In this document: one piece after another, positions 39,734-49,974 of the stretch
Numbering within the stretch: the stretch's first letter is position 1
How the letters are laid out: each line of letters starts with the position of its first letter
From: Cutibacterium porci
GTDB lineage: Bacteria > Actinomycetota > Actinomycetes > Propionibacteriales > Propionibacteriaceae
DNA: 64,000 nucleotides
NCBI RefSeq assembly: GCF_009696315.1
Contig: NZ_VUMG01000003.1
Location: 124,001-188,000, forward strand
Direction of reading: 5' to 3'
Notes under the pieces: model-generated
Told to the model about the DNA's origin: nothing
Databases searched by the model: none
What the model saw: the letters and a program-made list of their open reading frames with translations, nothing else
Translations under genes and position numbers: made by a program

Positions 39734-41581
39734 TCACTCCACCGTGACGGACTTCGCCAGATTTCGCGGTTGATCAACGTCATGGCCCTTGACTGTGGCC
39801 AGCTCACACGCGAAAGCCTGCAGCGGCACTGCGGCGACCAACGGCTGAAGTAGTGTCGAGCAGGCCGGCAGTCCGACGAAAGTATCCGCATACGCTTTGA
39901 CGTCGTCATCGCCTCGCTCTGCGAGCACGATCGTCCTAGCACCGCGAGCGCGGATCTCCTGGATGTTCGAGACCACCTTGTCATGGAGCTGGTCTCGCCC
40001 CTTCGGCGGCACTACAACGAATACTGGTGTGCCTTCCTCGATGACGGCGATGGGCCCGTGTTTAAGCTCGCCCGCAGCAAACCCTTCGGCATGCATGTAA
40101 GCGATCTCCTTAAGCTTGAGGGCACCCTCGAGTGCGACCGGGTAGCCGACGTGGCGTCCCAGGAAGAAGACCGCTTCCTCCTCCTTCGCCATGACACGGG
40201 CCAGCTCGTAAACCGGCTCAATCTCATCGAGAACCTCCTGGATCTTGCCAGGCATGTGATCGAGCTCAGACATGACGGCGCGGATTTCGTCGCCATACTT
40301 CATGCCGCGAACCTGGGCCAGGTAGAGGCCCAGCAGGTAGCAGGCAACCACCTGCGTAAGGAATCCCTTGGTGGAGGCGACTCCAATCTCGGGGCCAGCA
40401 TGGGTGTAGATGACGGCATCCGACTCGCGAGGGATCGTCGCGCCATTGGTGTTACAGATTGCGATGACCTTGGCATGCTGCTCACGGGCGTGACGGATGG
40501 CCATGAGAGTATCGGCGGTCTCACCGGACTGGGAGATAGTCACGACGAGCGTCGTCGGGTCGATGATCGGGTCGCGGTAGCGGAACTCACTAGCCAGATC
40601 AACCTCGCAGGCAACCCTCGTCCAGTGCTCAATGGCGTACTTGGCAACCATGCCAGCGTAATACGCCGACCCGCACGCGACGACCACGATCTTGTTAATG
40701 CGACGCAACTCCTCCGGCGAAATGTGCACCTCGTCGAGGACCAAGTCGCCCCGGTCGGACCAGCGACCCAGCAGAGTGTCGGCCACAGCGCGCGGCTGTT
40801 CAAAAATCTCCTTACGCATGAACCAGTCATGGCCCTGTTTCTCAGCGGCGGAGAGATCCCAGTCGACGTGGTACGGGTGAGCTTGGCTGAGATTGCCCTC
40901 GAAGTCGGTGACGGTAACGTCGTCGGGAGTGAGCACGACGACCTGATCTTGCCCCAACTCGAGAGCCTCGCGGGTGTGCTCAATAAACGCAGCAACATCA
41001 GAGGCCAGGAAGTTCTCCCCCTGTCCCAGCCCGACGACGAGCGGAGAGTTGCGTCGAGCAGCCACCACCGTGTCAGGGGCATCTGAACTGACGGCGACCA
41101 GCGTAAAGGCCCCCTCGAGTCGTGACGCCACTGCGCCCATCGCCTCTGCCAGCGAAGACCCGTGCTGCATCTCCACAGCGAGCAGGTGAGCAGCAGTCTC
41201 AGTGTCGGTCTCCGACGAGAAGGCAATGCCCTGGCCCTCAAGCTCGGTGCGCAGCGCGGCGAAGTTTTCAATAATTCCGTTATGGACGACGGCGACTCGT
41301 CCGTCGAAGGAAAGGTGGGGGTGGGCGTTTTCGTCAGTCGGTGCACCGTGGGTGGCCCACCGGGTGTGACCAATACCTTGGTTGGATTCCGGAAGCGGAT
41401 GAGCTGCCAGTTCCTCCTCGAGATTGGTCAGCTTGCCCGACTTCTTGGCTCGGTACAAGTTTCCGTCCGCCACGACCGCCAGCCCAGCCGAGTCATATCC
41501 TCGGTACTCGAGACGTCGGAGCCCGTCGATGATGACACGTTCGGCCTGTCGATGGCCGCAGTAACCAACAATTCCACACAT
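39734..41581 (-). CDS. glmS: Glutamine-fructose-6-phosphate aminotransferase
   Basis: Makes glucosamine-6-phosphate from fructose-6-phosphate and glutamine, the entry to UDP-GlcNAc and peptidoglycan. At 615 residues it is full length. The N-terminal Cys2 nucleophile (MCGIVGYCG) starts the amidotransferase half. Two SIS domains follow (VVACGSAYYAGMVAKY, TISQSGETADTLMAIR, and the second near 460-600), and it ends KSVTVE. glmM, which uses its product, is 3.3 kb away on the same strand. No glmS ribozyme was recognised upstream. Confidence 0.96.
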   Translation of the reverse strand: MCGIVGYCGHRQAERVIIDGLRRLEYRGYDSAGLAVVADGNLYRAKKSGKLTNLEEELAAHPLPESNQGIGHTRWATHGAPTDENAHPHLSFDGRVAVVHNGIIENFAALRTELEGQGIAFSSETDTETAAHLLAVEMQHGSSLAEAMGAVASRLEGAFTLVAVSSDAPDTVVAARRNSPLVVGLGQGENFLASDVAAFIEHTREALELGQDQVVVLTPDDVTVTDFEGNLSQAHPYHVDWDLSAAEKQGHDWFMRKEIFEQPRAVADTLLGRWSDRGDLVLDEVHISPEELRRINKIVVVACGSAYYAGMVAKYAIEHWTRVACEVDLASEFRYRDPIIDPTTLVVTISQSGETADTLMAIRHAREQHAKVIAICNTNGATIPRESDAVIYTHAGPEIGVASTKGFLTQVVACYLLGLYLAQVRGMKYGDEIRAVMSELDHMPGKIQEVLDEIEPVYELARVMAKEEEAVFFLGRHVGYPVALEGALKLKEIAYMHAEGFAAGELKHGPIAVIEEGTPVFVVVPPKGRDQLHDKVVSNIQEIRARGARTIVLAERGDDDVKAYADTFVGLPACSTLLQPLVAAVPLQAFACELATVKGHDVDQPRNLAKSVTVE

Positions 41582-41762
41582 GGCAAGAAACGTACATGAA
41601 TCATGAGCGTTTCCGCGACCTGAAACGCCTGATCATCCGAACACAACCTCGCACTAATCTCTGCACGTATGTTCGCTTTCGCTACGAGGAAACACCTTGT
41701 GATCCCACCATCTCATAGCGTCAGATCCGCATCCTGCACCAACGCAAGATATGGAGAAAAGC

Positions 41763-42782
41763 ATGAAGAGATCAAAGAAGATCGCCGCAGTCCTAACCAC
41801 CCTGACGACGGTCGTCGCTAGTGCGTTCGCGACCGTCTCGGCAGCGCCCGCTCACGCTGCTGAGGGTGACACCTCAGTTCCGCCAGAGATCACCATGCCC
41901 GGCAGCCCGGACGGTATCCCGTCTGCCGGCGACGGCCCGACAAAGTTGCTTACCTACACAGCCTCTCTGTACGCCCTCGCCCACCCCGGGACGAACCCGC
42001 AAGGGGCCAACAACTTCAACTGCAAACCGCGCGAGGGGCAGAACCCAGTCGTCTTACTTCCCGGCACCAACTCTGACGCCTACGCATCATGGTCGATGTA
42101 CTCCCCGAAACTCACCAAGCTGGGTTACTGCGTTTTCTCCCCCAACTTTAACGGCCTGAAGATGCTGCCAAACTTCGCCTACACCGGCGATATTCGTGTC
42201 TCCGCGAAAGCCGTCTCCGGATTCGTCGACCGGGTCCTCGACGCTACCGGCGCCAAGAAGGTCGACCTCATTGGATGGTCCCAGGGTGGCGGTCCGCTCC
42301 CGAATTACTACATCACCAAACTTGGCGGAGATAAGAAGGTCGGCAAGCTCATAGCCCTCGCCCCGTCGAACCACGGGGTCGGGTCGCAAGCCGTTTCGAA
42401 GTTCATTAACCAAACTATGTCAGAGGCTGAGCACGAACAAATCGAGTCCGCCTTTGCTCAAGCCCACATCGCCGCCTACGAACAGCAGCTCGGCTCCTCC
42501 AGCTTCAACAAGGAGCTCTATGGCAACGGCCCAGTAACCCGCCCCGGCGTCACATACACGATTATCGAAGGTCGCTACGACGACACCGTGATGCCGTTCA
42601 CCAATGCCTTCCTGCACGAGCCAGGCGTCAAGAACATCCTTGTTCAGAACACCTGCCGCGACGACCACGCCAGCCACATCAACTTCACCTACGACACGAA
42701 CGTGTACCAGATGGCCGTCAACGCGCTAGATCCCGATCACGCGAAACCAGTCACATGCGTATTCCAGCCATTCCTAGGCTGA
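41763..42782 (+). CDS. geh: Secreted triacylglycerol lipase (Geh family)
   Basis: Extracellular lipase releasing fatty acids from skin sebum triglycerides. The 339-residue precursor has a signal peptide with cleavage expected after APAHA (about residue 32). The alpha/beta hydrolase nucleophile is Ser173 in GWSQG; candidate acid and base are Asp273/274 in EGRYDD and His305 in DHASHINF. The oxyanion-side block is VVLLPGTNSD. I start at 41763 because GGAG lies 6 bases before it. This is one of the two GehA/GehB-type lipases described in C. acnes, probably the one called GehB; the label is from memory. It ends in a terminator. Confidence 0.88.
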   Translation: MKRSKKIAAVLTTLTTVVASAFATVSAAPAHAAEGDTSVPPEITMPGSPDGIPSAGDGPTKLLTYTASLYALAHPGTNPQGANNFNCKPREGQNPVVLLPGTNSDAYASWSMYSPKLTKLGYCVFSPNFNGLKMLPNFAYTGDIRVSAKAVSGFVDRVLDATGAKKVDLIGWSQGGGPLPNYYITKLGGDKKVGKLIALAPSNHGVGSQAVSKFINQTMSEAEHEQIESAFAQAHIAAYEQQLGSSSFNKELYGNGPVTRPGVTYTIIEGRYDDTVMPFTNAFLHEPGVKNILVQNTCRDDHASHINFTYDTNVYQMAVNALDPDHAKPVTCVFQPFLG

Positions 42783-42799
42783 TTGCCTGATGCCGCCCG

Positions 42800-42828
42800 A
42801 CGTGTGGGGCCCTCACAGCCCCACACGT
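42800..42828 (+). terminator. Lipase terminator
   Basis: An 11-bp stem (ACGTGTGGGGC with GCCCCACACGT, 7-base loop) 17 bases after the lipase stop. There is no T-run. Confidence 0.75.
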
Positions 42829-43095
42829 CCTCGCGCATCACAAACGACCATCGCCCTCATGAGCACCGCGTCCGCCAGCTCGCCCGCAGACATCACGCCC
42901 GGTCATCCCGGCGGATTACTACGCCACATGCGCCATGCGTCCATTCACACCCGATCCGCGCGATAGGCACTCCACGACGTTGCCGCAATGTAGAAAGCCG
43001 CAATATGGAAAGCGTGCCCATCTTGTCCGCATTAGCCATGCTGACAACGTCACTGTGAAGTACAGTCTCTACGACCGACCATTCGGAGGCGCCCG
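42829..43095 (+). other. Spacer between lipase and coaA
   Basis: No gene is recognisable in about 270 bases after the terminator. A short near-repeat (GTAGAAAGCCGCAATATGGAA, with a GAAAGC element twice at about 42990-43015) is present. The coaA promoter must lie here; no clear box was picked. Confidence 0.35.
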
Positions 43096-44079
43096 ATGAA
43101 CTTGACCCCCACCACCCCCGTCGACGACGACAACACCGAACCGGGGCCGTTCATCGAACTATCACGAGAATCATGGGCCGCACTTTCAGACTCGACCGAA
43201 ATCGACATCGACGAGGCCACGCTGGGCCGCATCCGAGGCCTCGGGGACCCCACCAGCCACCGCGACGTCGTCGAGGTGTACCGCCCACTGACCCAGCTCA
43301 TACACCTGTACTGCATGCATACAGGCGCCCTCTTCGACGCCTCAAATAGCTTTCTGCAACTCAGCCGTCACGGCATGAAACGCACCCCGTTCGTCATCGG
43401 GATCGCCGGATCGGTAGCAGTTGGCAAGTCGACCGTCGCCCGTCTACTGCAGGAACTCTTGGGAAGGTCACCACGCCGTCCCATCGTAGATCTTGTCACG
43501 ACTGACGGATTCCTCTACCCCAACCACATACTCGAAGAACGCGGCCTACTTTCACGCAAGGGATTCCCGGAATCCTACGACCGTAAAGCACTGCTAAAAT
43601 TCGTCGTCGACGTCAAATCCGGGATGCCCGAGGTCACCGCCCCCGTGTACTCTCACGTCACCTACGACATTGTGCCAGACCAACAGCTCGTCGTGCGACA
43701 GCCGGATATTCTCATCATTGAGGGGCTTAACGTTCTGCAACCACCACGGCGGCGCAGCAGTGGAACAATGGGACTGGCCCTGAGTGATTTCTTCGATTTC
43801 TCGGTATATGTTGATGCCGAGGAAACCGACATTATCCGGTGGTACATTAACCGATTCCTCTCCCTGCGCCAAACCGCATTCACCGATCCCGACTCGTTTT
43901 TCGGCGACTATGCACGAATGCCAGACGACGAGGCCATCACCATCGCTAAGGAAATATGGGACACCATTAATGGCCCGAACCTCGTGCAAAACGTGTTGCC
44001 CACCCGCGGGCGGGCAACCGCGATTCTGCACAAGGGCCCCGACCATGAGGTTCGCAATGTGTGGATCAGGAAGGTCTGA
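43096..44079 (+). CDS. coaA: Pantothenate kinase, type I
   Basis: Phosphorylates pantothenate, the first step of coenzyme A synthesis. The 327-residue P-loop kinase has Walker [18 protein letters not shown] near residue 100, the TTDGFLYPN strand, RKGFPESYD and IIEGLNVLQ. The C-terminal half has the [19 protein letters not shown] substrate block. GGAGG lies about 8 bases before the ATG. It converges on the uncharacterised gene at 44109. Confidence 0.95.
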   Translation: MNLTPTTPVDDDNTEPGPFIELSRESWAALSDSTEIDIDEATLGRIRGLGDPTSHRDVVEVYRPLTQLIHLYCMHTGALFDASNSFLQLSRHGMKRTPFVIGIAGSVAVGKSTVARLLQELLGRSPRRPIVDLVTTDGFLYPNHILEERGLLSRKGFPESYDRKALLKFVVDVKSGMPEVTAPVYSHVTYDIVPDQQLVVRQPDILIIEGLNVLQPPRRRSSGTMGLALSDFFDFSVYVDAEETDIIRWYINRFLSLRQTAFTDPDSFFGDYARMPDDEAITIAKEIWDTINGPNLVQNVLPTRGRATAILHKGPDHEVRNVWIRKV

Positions 44080-44108
44080 GTCGGCGTCGTCTCCTCGTGC
44101 CTGATCCC

Positions 44109-44897
44109 TCAGACGTTCTGCCCGGTCAACCGCCAGGGGAACGGATCCGCAATGCGCGACGCCGACAACGCTTCGTCGATCTGCTTCTCGTGCCCCTGTG
44201 CCGCGACCACAACGCGATCCGGCGTCTCAATCCCAACAACGACGCTGTCACCAAGCTCGTCGGCGATAGGGCCTCCAGCCTGCGGCACCAGCAGCCATGA
44301 CGACACGAGCCACGACGAACCAGTCACGGTAACGATGTCACCATCGCGAGACAAGGAAAGCCCATTGACAAGGGCAGACGCCAAGTTTTCGGTGCCACGG
44401 CGGTAGGCCGCATCAAGGTCTGAAACCTCAGCCAGGGCAGCGTCATTGAGAAGCTCAACCCCACCGTCAAACCACGCTAAAGCAACAACCAGTCCAGGAA
44501 CAGGTTTCCCAGTAACGGTCGACACAAGAGGCCGCGCGTAGTCGAAACTGCGTCCGGCACGTTCCCGATCTCCCACCACCTTGACGACGACATGCTCAGC
44601 GAGGGTTGCGTCAGTCAGTCGAGTGGCGCCATCTAAGAGAGATCGCACCATCCTTGTGACGAGCTCATCGACAACCATGCGCCAGTCGTCGCGGTGATGA
44701 CCGTCGAGCTCCTCAACGATCGGAACCAGCGGAATATCACCAACAGACGTCGCAGCGTGATCGCCCGAGACGTCGGCGTCGATGCCCATTGCCGTCAGCG
44801 ACTCCTCAACCATCGCGCGTAGACGATCCGCCGCCCCGGTATCTAGACCGGGAAGGTCGTCATCGGGGCGACGGCGAAAGAATCCCATGACGCTCAC
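44109..44897 (-). CDS. Uncharacterised protein coupled to glmM
   Basis: A 262-residue, acidic, soluble protein ([20 protein letters not shown] at the start, [13 protein letters not shown] at the end). No signal peptide, membrane segment or catalytic motif is evident. Its GTG start overlaps the glmM stop (GTGA), so the two are translationally coupled and the protein may act near amino-sugar or wall metabolism. I do not recognise a family. Confidence 0.7.
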   Translation of the reverse strand: MSVMGFFRRRPDDDLPGLDTGAADRLRAMVEESLTAMGIDADVSGDHAATSVGDIPLVPIVEELDGHHRDDWRMVVDELVTRMVRSLLDGATRLTDATLAEHVVVKVVGDRERAGRSFDYARPLVSTVTGKPVPGLVVALAWFDGGVELLNDAALAEVSDLDAAYRRGTENLASALVNGLSLSRDGDIVTVTGSSWLVSSWLLVPQAGGPIADELGDSVVVGIETPDRVVVAAQGHEKQIDEALSASRIADPFPWRLTGQNV

Positions 44898-46246
44898 AGA
44901 GCCAGGCTAGCCTTGACGGTTTCGGCCAACTCGGAGCACAGCTGATCGGCTTCCTCCTGAGTACTGGCTTCGACCATGACCCGCACGACCGGTTCAGTTC
45001 CCGATGGGCGCAACACCACGCGGCCGGTGTCACCGAGCTTCTGGTTAGCGTCGGCCACCGCCTTATTCACATCTGGGTCGATGCCAGCTCGCAGCTTATC
45101 GACGCCGCGCACGTTAATAAGGGCCTGCGGCAGTCGGGTCATTACCGACGCGAGTTCCTTGAGGGTCTTGCCAGTACGAGCGACACGTGCAGCTAGGTGC
45201 AGACCAGTGAGAACACCGTCACCCGTGGTTGCGAACTCACTCATGATGACGTGGCCTGACTGCTCACCGCCCAGTGAGAACCCGTTCGCGTTCATTGACT
45301 CAAGGACGTAGCGGTCACCGACCTTGGTCTGGTCGACGTGGATATCGTGCTCGCGCATCGCAATGATGAGACCAAGATTGCTCATGATCGTCGCGACAAC
45401 GGTGTTCGAGGCCAGACGGTGGTCTTCTTGGAGAGCTAGTGCGAGGATCGCAATGATGTGGTCACCGTCGACAATGGTGCCCTCGTGGTCGACAGCCAGA
45501 CAACGGTCAGCGTCACCGTCAAAGGCCAACCCCATATCGGCCCCGACCTCGACGACCTTCGCCTGCAACTTTTCCGGATGAGTAGAACCGCATCGATCAT
45601 TGATATTGAGGCCGTCGGGTTGGTCATGGATAGCGATAACCTCGGCACCCTGAGCGGTAAAAGCGGCCGACGCGGTGTGGAAAGAGGCACCATTGGCAGT
45701 ATCCAGGACGATCTTCAGCCCCTTGAGTGTGTCCTGCTGACGCAGAGAGCGCACAAGATGGTCGACATAAGTGTCAACAGCCTGCGGGGTGTAGCGGATA
45801 CGACCAACCTTGTCGCCAATAGGCCGGGCCCACGGCTCACCCATACGTTGCTCGATCGCATCCTCAAGATCGTCGGGAAGTTTCACGCCGCCACGAGAAA
45901 AGAACTTGATGCCGTTGTCAGGCATGGGATTGTGAGACGCCGAGAGCATGACGCCCAAATCTGTGCGGTACTCGTTCACAAGGTAGGCCGCAGCGGGGGT
46001 CGGGATCACGCCAACGCGTAACACGTCGACACCGGCACTGGCCAACCCAGCGCACACCGCGGCCTCGAGAAACTCGCCGGATGCGCGAGGATCGCGCGCC
46101 ACTAACGCGGTAGGCTGCCGGTGCCCGAAAGCACCCGCCTCACCCAGGACGTGGGCAGCCGCGACCGAAAGGTCGAGGGCCAACTCGGCGGTGAGGTCCT
46201 GGTTAGCAACACCGCGCACTCCGTCAGTTCCAAAAAGTCGTGCCAC
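44894..46246 (-). CDS. glmM: Phosphoglucosamine mutase
   Basis: Turns glucosamine-6-phosphate into glucosamine-1-phosphate, the step after GlmS. The 450-residue enzyme has the N-terminal [13 protein letters not shown], the phospho-Ser loop [16 protein letters not shown] near residue 102, the metal loop [13 protein letters not shown] near 243 and the phosphate-binding [15 protein letters not shown] near the end. It starts with GTG. The next gene upstream is rpsI, after a terminator, as in many actinobacteria. Confidence 0.95.
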   Translation of the reverse strand: MARLFGTDGVRGVANQDLTAELALDLSVAAAHVLGEAGAFGHRQPTALVARDPRASGEFLEAAVCAGLASAGVDVLRVGVIPTPAAAYLVNEYRTDLGVMLSASHNPMPDNGIKFFSRGGVKLPDDLEDAIEQRMGEPWARPIGDKVGRIRYTPQAVDTYVDHLVRSLRQQDTLKGLKIVLDTANGASFHTASAAFTAQGAEVIAIHDQPDGLNINDRCGSTHPEKLQAKVVEVGADMGLAFDGDADRCLAVDHEGTIVDGDHIIAILALALQEDHRLASNTVVATIMSNLGLIIAMREHDIHVDQTKVGDRYVLESMNANGFSLGGEQSGHVIMSEFATTGDGVLTGLHLAARVARTGKTLKELASVMTRLPQALINVRGVDKLRAGIDPDVNKAVADANQKLGDTGRVVLRPSGTEPVVRVMVEASTQEEADQLCSELAETVKASLAL

Positions 46247-46319
46247 GAGAGTCTACTCTACCCACCACTCATGCAGCATGAGCGAACACCCGCTGAGGAA
46301 GCGCAGATTACCCCCATAA

Positions 46320-46361
46320 AACTCTGGGGCTGCCCCCCCATAGGAGAGCCGCCCCAGAGTT
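46320..46361 (-). terminator. rplM-rpsI operon terminator
   Basis: An 11-bp stem (AACTCTGGGGC with its complement) around a 20-base centre, 14 bases after the rpsI stop. On the minus strand it is followed by TTTATGGGG. It separates the ribosomal genes from glmM. Confidence 0.75.
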
Positions 46362-46374
46362 GTGAGACGAAGAA

Positions 46375-46896
46375 TCAACGCTTCGAGTACTGCGGAGCCT
46401 TACGGGCCTTCTTAAGTCCAGCCTTCTTACGCTCCTTGGCACGGGCATCGCGGGTCAGCATGCCGGCCTTCTTGAGGGCCGGGCGCGAAGCCTCGGCGTC
46501 AACATTATTGAGGGCACGGGCGATACCCAGACGCAGCGCACCAGCCTGACCGGTGACGCCGCCACCGCCAATACGGGCGATGACGTCGTAGGCACCCTCA
46601 ACGCCAGCCGTGGTGAAGGGCTCAGTCACGATCTGCTGATGAACCTTGTTCGGGAAATACTCGTCCAAGGTACGACCATTGATCTTCCACTGGCCGGAGC
46701 CGGGGATGATGCGAACGCGGGCGATAGCCTCCTTGCGACGTCCGGTAGCAGCACCGGCGGCAATTATTGCGGGGCGCTTGGACTCGCCGGCTGCCACGGT
46801 CGGGTTGGAGTCGGTACGGTAGGCGATCTCACGGTCGCCCTCGGTGAACGGGGTGACCTCGGTGTTCTCGAGGTTCTCGGTTGCGGTGTCAGTCAC
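46375..46896 (-). CDS. rpsI: 30S ribosomal protein S9
   Basis: Small-subunit protein whose C-terminal tail reaches the P-site tRNA. The 173-residue product has a 45-residue acidic, non-conserved N-terminus, then the S9 domain ([33 protein letters not shown]) and the basic [12 protein letters not shown] end. GTG 46896 is chosen because AAGGA lies 8 bases before it; the GTG at 46902 would be too close. The long N-terminus is common in actinobacterial S9. Confidence 0.95.
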   Translation of the reverse strand: MTDTATENLENTEVTPFTEGDREIAYRTDSNPTVAAGESKRPAIIAAGAATGRRKEAIARVRIIPGSGQWKINGRTLDEYFPNKVHQQIVTEPFTTAGVEGAYDVIARIGGGGVTGQAGALRLGIARALNNVDAEASRPALKKAGMLTRDARAKERKKAGLKKARKAPQYSKR

Positions 46897-46918
46897 TGTC
46901 ACAATCCTTCGTGGGCGA

Positions 46919-47362
46919 TCACTGGGCGATCTGGGTGATCTCGTAAGGCTGCGGGTTCTGCGCAGCATGTGGATGCTCAGGGCCGCCGTACACCTTCAGC
47001 TTCTTGAGCTGCTGACGCGACAGCTTGTTCTTGGGCATCATGCCCCACACCGCGCGCTCCACGGCGCGACGCGGGTTCTTCTCAAGCATCTCGCCGATGC
47101 TGGTGACGCGCAGGCCGCCCGGACGCCCGGAGTGGTCGTAGCGCAGCGAATCGGTGGCCTTTTTGCCAGTCAACGCAATTTTCGACGCGTTGACCACGAC
47201 AACAAAATCACCGGTGTCAATGTGGGGGGCGTACTGCGGCTTGTGCTTGCCGCGCAGGAGGTTGGCAACGGTGGTGGCCAGACGACCCAGGACAATGTCC
47301 TCGGCGTCAATGACGTACCAATTGCGCTGCACCTCGCCGGCCTTGGGGCTGTAGGTGGTCAC
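46919..47362 (-). CDS. rplM: 50S ribosomal protein L13
   Basis: Early-assembly large-subunit protein, 147 residues, exact family length. Motifs: [54 protein letters not shown]. It starts with GTG 47362 with GAGAAGG upstream. First gene of the rplM-rpsI operon; 22 bases to rpsI. Confidence 0.95.
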   Translation of the reverse strand: MTTYSPKAGEVQRNWYVIDAEDIVLGRLATTVANLLRGKHKPQYAPHIDTGDFVVVVNASKIALTGKKATDSLRYDHSGRPGGLRVTSIGEMLEKNPRRAVERAVWGMMPKNKLSRQQLKKLKVYGGPEHPHAAQNPQPYEITQIAQ

Positions 47363-47896
47363 AGGTACCTTCTCGAACTCGGTCCCATGCGTGAGATCAC
47401 GCACAGGGATCTTGCAACGTGGTGGTGCTCTGCGGGCGATTCCTCCACTCGACGGCGTGACACGCCGGAGACCGGAACCGCATCACGACATCGATGTGTC
47501 GGACAGACGGAGCGACCGCGGTGGCCAACTCCCGTTTGCTCGAGGGCAACAGCACATAGGCTACATCCAACCATCACCACCACCAAATCGCCGCGGAATA
47601 TCCGGTTCAATCCCGATCGCCATGGAACCGCGTCGTCGTGGGCGGCCATAGTGCTGGCGTACTCTTCTCAGTCCATACGCCATGGAACCGCGCCTCCGAG
47701 CCCCCTTGCTCCTGCTCTCGCCGGGAACCCGGCCATGATGTGGCAACTGTGCAAGATTGTCCGATTGCCGTCTTCACAGAGCGGGGGCTCGACCGTTCCT
47801 CCCGTGTTATCCACAAGATCCGCGACCCACCTCCAAGCTGTCCACAGATTTGCTGATCCTCGGCGTTTTCCTCAGCTCGAGACGACAACCAAAGAC
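47363..47896. other. Region between rplM and the DUF559 gene, with 15-bp direct repeats
   Basis: No gene is recognised. It should hold the rplM promoter. CGCCATGGAACCGCG occurs twice, at 47618-47632 and 47678-47692, exactly 60 bases apart. The repeats could be a binding site or a relic of duplication. Confidence 0.45.
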
Positions 47897-48865
47897 ATGA
47901 GGAAGAAAAGCTTGAGCCAACTCGAACGGGAATGGCAGGACAACGGTGCAGTGGCTCGCATCCAGCGATCGAGTGCTTTGCGCGGTCAGGCAGACCGCGC
48001 GGTGGCCTCGGGACAGGCCACACGAATCCTGCCAGGGATAGTGGCACCATCCTCGGTGGCCCGTGATCCGAGGGTACTCATCAAGGCAATGCACATATGG
48101 CATCCGGATGCCGTGGTTGTTGGAAAAGCCGCGCTAATCCTGCAAGGGCTCCAGCCACCGGGGTCCTTCCTAGATCCCATCCACGCTATAGATGAGGTCG
48201 AGGGGTTTTGCTCAACCCGAAGTATCACCCGCGCTGGGATACGGGTTCATCGCTGGAGAGTCCCTCGCCACTATCTGGGTGATCACCACGGCATCAGTGT
48301 GGCGGCGCCGGAAGTGTCCATCCTCCTACTAGCAATCCGAGGCGAGTGGGAGTGGGTCACCGAGGCCTTACGCCAGGGAATCGTGTCTCCCGATTCATGC
48401 CGTGCTGCCCGATCCAGCTTGTCGTGGCGATTCAGCAAGAAACGCATCGCTGCCGCCGTAGCGGACATCAGACTCAAGGCGTGGTCCATCCCCGAGCTAG
48501 AGTGCAGCCGACTCTTGAGGGCCGTAGGCATCACCGGGGCCAAGCCCAACCATGCCGTTCATGTGGCAGGCCGCACATACATCCTCGACGAGGCCTTCGA
48601 GGCTGAAAAGGTTGCTGTCGAAATCGACGGACGCTCCATTCATTCCACCGTCGACGGCTACGAGAACACGATGATGCGGTCGGCGCATCTGGACCGGGAT
48701 GGGTGGAAGGTCCTCCACGTCACGCCAACCATGCTGCGCCGCAGCCCGCAATTCGTGCTGGACTGGATCGCATCGCACCTGCATAAACGCCATCGGCCCC
48801 GAAGAACGTTCCCCGAATATCTCCTGCGTCAGATCATGAATGGCATCACGCCAGCCCCAGCCTAG
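47897..48865 (+). CDS. DUF559/Vsr-like endonuclease-domain protein
   Basis: A 322-residue soluble protein. The N-terminal part (about 1-110) has a helix-turn-helix-like, AbiEi-type look (SSALRGQADRAVASGQATRI). The C-terminal part (about 225-300) resembles DUF559, a Vsr/restriction-like nuclease fold: EKVAVEIDGRSIHSTVDGYE, RSAHLDRDGWKVLHVTPTML. Actinobacteria carry many such proteins with unknown function. ATG 47897 is followed immediately by AGGAAG, and no convincing ribosome-binding site precedes it. It could be a defence or antitoxin-like gene, but no toxin partner is next to it. Confidence 0.65.
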   Translation: MRKKSLSQLEREWQDNGAVARIQRSSALRGQADRAVASGQATRILPGIVAPSSVARDPRVLIKAMHIWHPDAVVVGKAALILQGLQPPGSFLDPIHAIDEVEGFCSTRSITRAGIRVHRWRVPRHYLGDHHGISVAAPEVSILLLAIRGEWEWVTEALRQGIVSPDSCRAARSSLSWRFSKKRIAAAVADIRLKAWSIPELECSRLLRAVGITGAKPNHAVHVAGRTYILDEAFEAEKVAVEIDGRSIHSTVDGYENTMMRSAHLDRDGWKVLHVTPTMLRRSPQFVLDWIASHLHKRHRPRRTFPEYLLRQIMNGITPAPA

Positions 48866-49149
48866 TTGACAGGAACTTCGCCCCTTCGGCCATCCATTGT
48901 CCATGCCATTGCGTGGCGATCGTGGAAGATTCATCATCGCCTACCACTCAGAAATGGCAGTTGGCCCCAACCACGCAGGATTGCCATGACACGGCACCTC
49001 CGACCAGACACATCGGTATACATGACAGCGGTATTCATTCGATCCGAGGCAGAACCAACATCAGCTGCTGGCTTCGAGACTCCTCGTAGCCTCAGACCCG
49101 CCACACCCTAGGAACGTGTTGTCGTCACCATCGCCTAGCATCTATGGCC

Positions 49150-49974
49150 ATGACCGACGACCTCGTCTCCGCCACCGGTAGCGACTTCCCCACCGCGCTT
49201 CCTAACACTGCGGAGTATTCCGACGACCACTCGGCGGGCGCCCACCGCTCAGGGGATCGGGTCCGGCGCGGGGTCGTCTCCTTCGTCCGTCGATCTCCCC
49301 GCATGAATGCCTCCCAACAGCGTGCCATGGACACCTTGGCCAGCACATATATGGTCGACGTCCCGCGCGACGCCACCAGCACCTCGGTGGCACCCGAAGC
49401 TCACCTAGACCTACCGAAGATCTTCGGGCGCACTGCCCCACTCACAATAGAGATCGGTACCGGATCCGGCGACGTTCTAGCCTCCCTAGCTTCAGCCCAC
49501 CCGGATCGTGATTTTATTGGCTTCGAGGTCTACCTACCCTCGATCGCTAGTGCCCTCAATAAACTCCACGCCGCAGGAGCAACAAACGCCCGCGTCATCC
49601 TTGCCGACGCCGCAGCTGGGCTCGACCACCTCGTTGTCCCCGGACAAGTCGATGAAGTCTGGACCTTTTTCGCTGACCCATGGCACAAGAAGCGCCACCA
49701 CAAGCGCCGCATCGTCAACCCCGACATGGCTCGTCTGGTGGCTTCCCGCCTCCGCCCCGGCGGCTTGTGGCGTCTGGCCACCGATTGGGACGACTACGCC
49801 ACATGGATGCTCGAGGTACTATCCGCCGAGCCCGCCATTGAGGCCGTCAACGCTGGTCCAGACGGATTCAGCCCACGCTGGCAGGAGCGCCCAATCACCC
49901 GGTACGAAAAGAAAGGCCTGGCAGCCGGACGTGTCGTCCATGACCTGACCTGGCGTCGTGTGGAGGAATCATGA
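49150..49974 (+). CDS. trmB: tRNA (guanine-N7-)-methyltransferase
   Basis: Makes m7G46 in the tRNA variable loop. The 274-residue protein has a 55-residue variable N-terminus, the SAM motif EIGTGSGDVLASLA, then GFEVY and the TrmB signature TFFADPWHKKRHHKRR near residue 175. A TAGCAT -10-like box at 49136-49141 sits 8 bases before ATG 49150, suggesting a leaderless start; ATG 49144 is the alternative. The stop overlaps the truA start (ATGA). Confidence 0.93.
   Translation: MTDDLVSATGSDFPTALPNTAEYSDDHSAGAHRSGDRVRRGVVSFVRRSPRMNASQQRAMDTLASTYMVDVPRDATSTSVAPEAHLDLPKIFGRTAPLTIEIGTGSGDVLASLASAHPDRDFIGFEVYLPSIASALNKLHAAGATNARVILADAAAGLDHLVVPGQVDEVWTFFADPWHKKRHHKRRIVNPDMARLVASRLRPGGLWRLATDWDDYATWMLEVLSAEPAIEAVNAGPDGFSPRWQERPITRYEKKGLAAGRVVHDLTWRRVEES

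Noticed and set aside
46844-47896. 5' extension of the DUF559 ORF back to 46844
   Set aside because: The extension runs antisense through rplM; the protein-like sequence begins at the ATG 47897.
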